Notes under the pieces: generated by a model
Seen by the model: only the letters and a program-made list of their open reading frames with translations
Databases searched by the model: none
What the model was told of the DNA's origin: nothing
Translations under genes and position numbers: made by a program
Part shown: positions 63,939-64,000 of the stretch, one piece after another
Layout: the number at the start of each line of letters is the position of its first letter
Position numbering within the stretch: the first letter of the stretch is position 1
DNA from: Schizochytrium sp. CCTCC M209059
Taxonomy: Eukaryota; Sar; Bigyra; Thraustochytrida; Thraustochytriidae
Reading direction: 5' to 3'
DNA: 64,000 nt
Assembly: GCA_000818945.1 (NCBI GenBank)
Contig: KN805370.1
Span: 1,238,498-1,302,497, forward strand

Positions 63939-64000
63939 ATGGAAAAACGACGCATCGAAAAGGGCCGAGTCGATGACTTGGTCCTTATCGAGGAGGTCTC
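63939..64000 (+). CDS. 5' end of a gene running out of the window, possibly a myosin
   Basis: The ATG at 63939 has a strong context (AAGATGG) and opens a frame reading MEKRRIEKGRVDDLVLIEEV to the window end. (R/G)VDDLVLL is typical of the start of myosin motor domains, where GVDDMVLL.KISE precedes the motor, most like class I. Only about 20 codons are visible, so the family call is weak; the presence of a gene start is more secure. Confidence 0.5.
   Translation, partial: MEKRRIEKGRVDDLVLIEEV

Overview
The window looks like nuclear DNA of a GC-rich unicellular eukaryote. The genes are mostly intronless and well spaced. The two introns I can place have GTAAGT donors and CAG acceptors. Protein types include Rac with a CAAX box, PA28, SPO11, a BAR protein, RBM42, mitochondrial malate dehydrogenase and a TmcB-like PAS/TPR membrane protein. 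Many short-motif microsatellites are present. A marine stramenopile such as a thraustochytrid or labyrinthulid fits best. That assignment is inference; no rRNA or organellar marker is present.

Layout: 1-1273 is non-coding apart from a broken antisense fragment (about 665-915) of the giant gene's beta-helix region. 1274-2059 encodes a PA28-type proteasome activator. 3940-36765 is one uninterrupted 32.8 kb reading frame for a protein of about 10,940 residues. It has a signal peptide, a 28-29-unit Cys-rich array, a long beta-helix-like section, fibronectin-II-like modules, about 37 Calx-beta-like domains, an EGF and a thrombospondin-1 module, one membrane span, and a cytoplasmic tail with Tudor/SH3-like modules and a PDZ domain. 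It is probably a cell-surface adhesion or scaffold receptor. A convergent gene, 36999-41849, encodes a 1,616-residue polytopic PAS/TPR protein of the TmcB/TmcC type.

After about 2.2 kb without a supportable gene come Rac (44046-44818, minus, one intron), a ubiquitin-like-domain protein (46459-47925), SPO11 (48389-49729), a coiled-coil protein (50608-51480) and a BAR-domain protein (52122-53321). The 3' end of the BAR gene is repeated three times. The third copy is split by a roughly 4.6 kb piggyBac-like DNA transposon (about 53735-58331). Its transposase carries a YqaJ-like PD-(D/E)XK nuclease between the second and third catalytic aspartates and has one in-frame TGA. Then follow mitochondrial malate dehydrogenase (58699-60424, minus, one intron), an RBM42-like RNA-binding protein (61978-62850) and the first 20 codons of a gene leaving the window at 64000, possibly a myosin.

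The best candidates for something undescribed are the transposase-nuclease fusion with its ends and target context, and the architecture of the giant receptor, especially the recurrent Cys-rich inserts within its Calx-beta-like domains.
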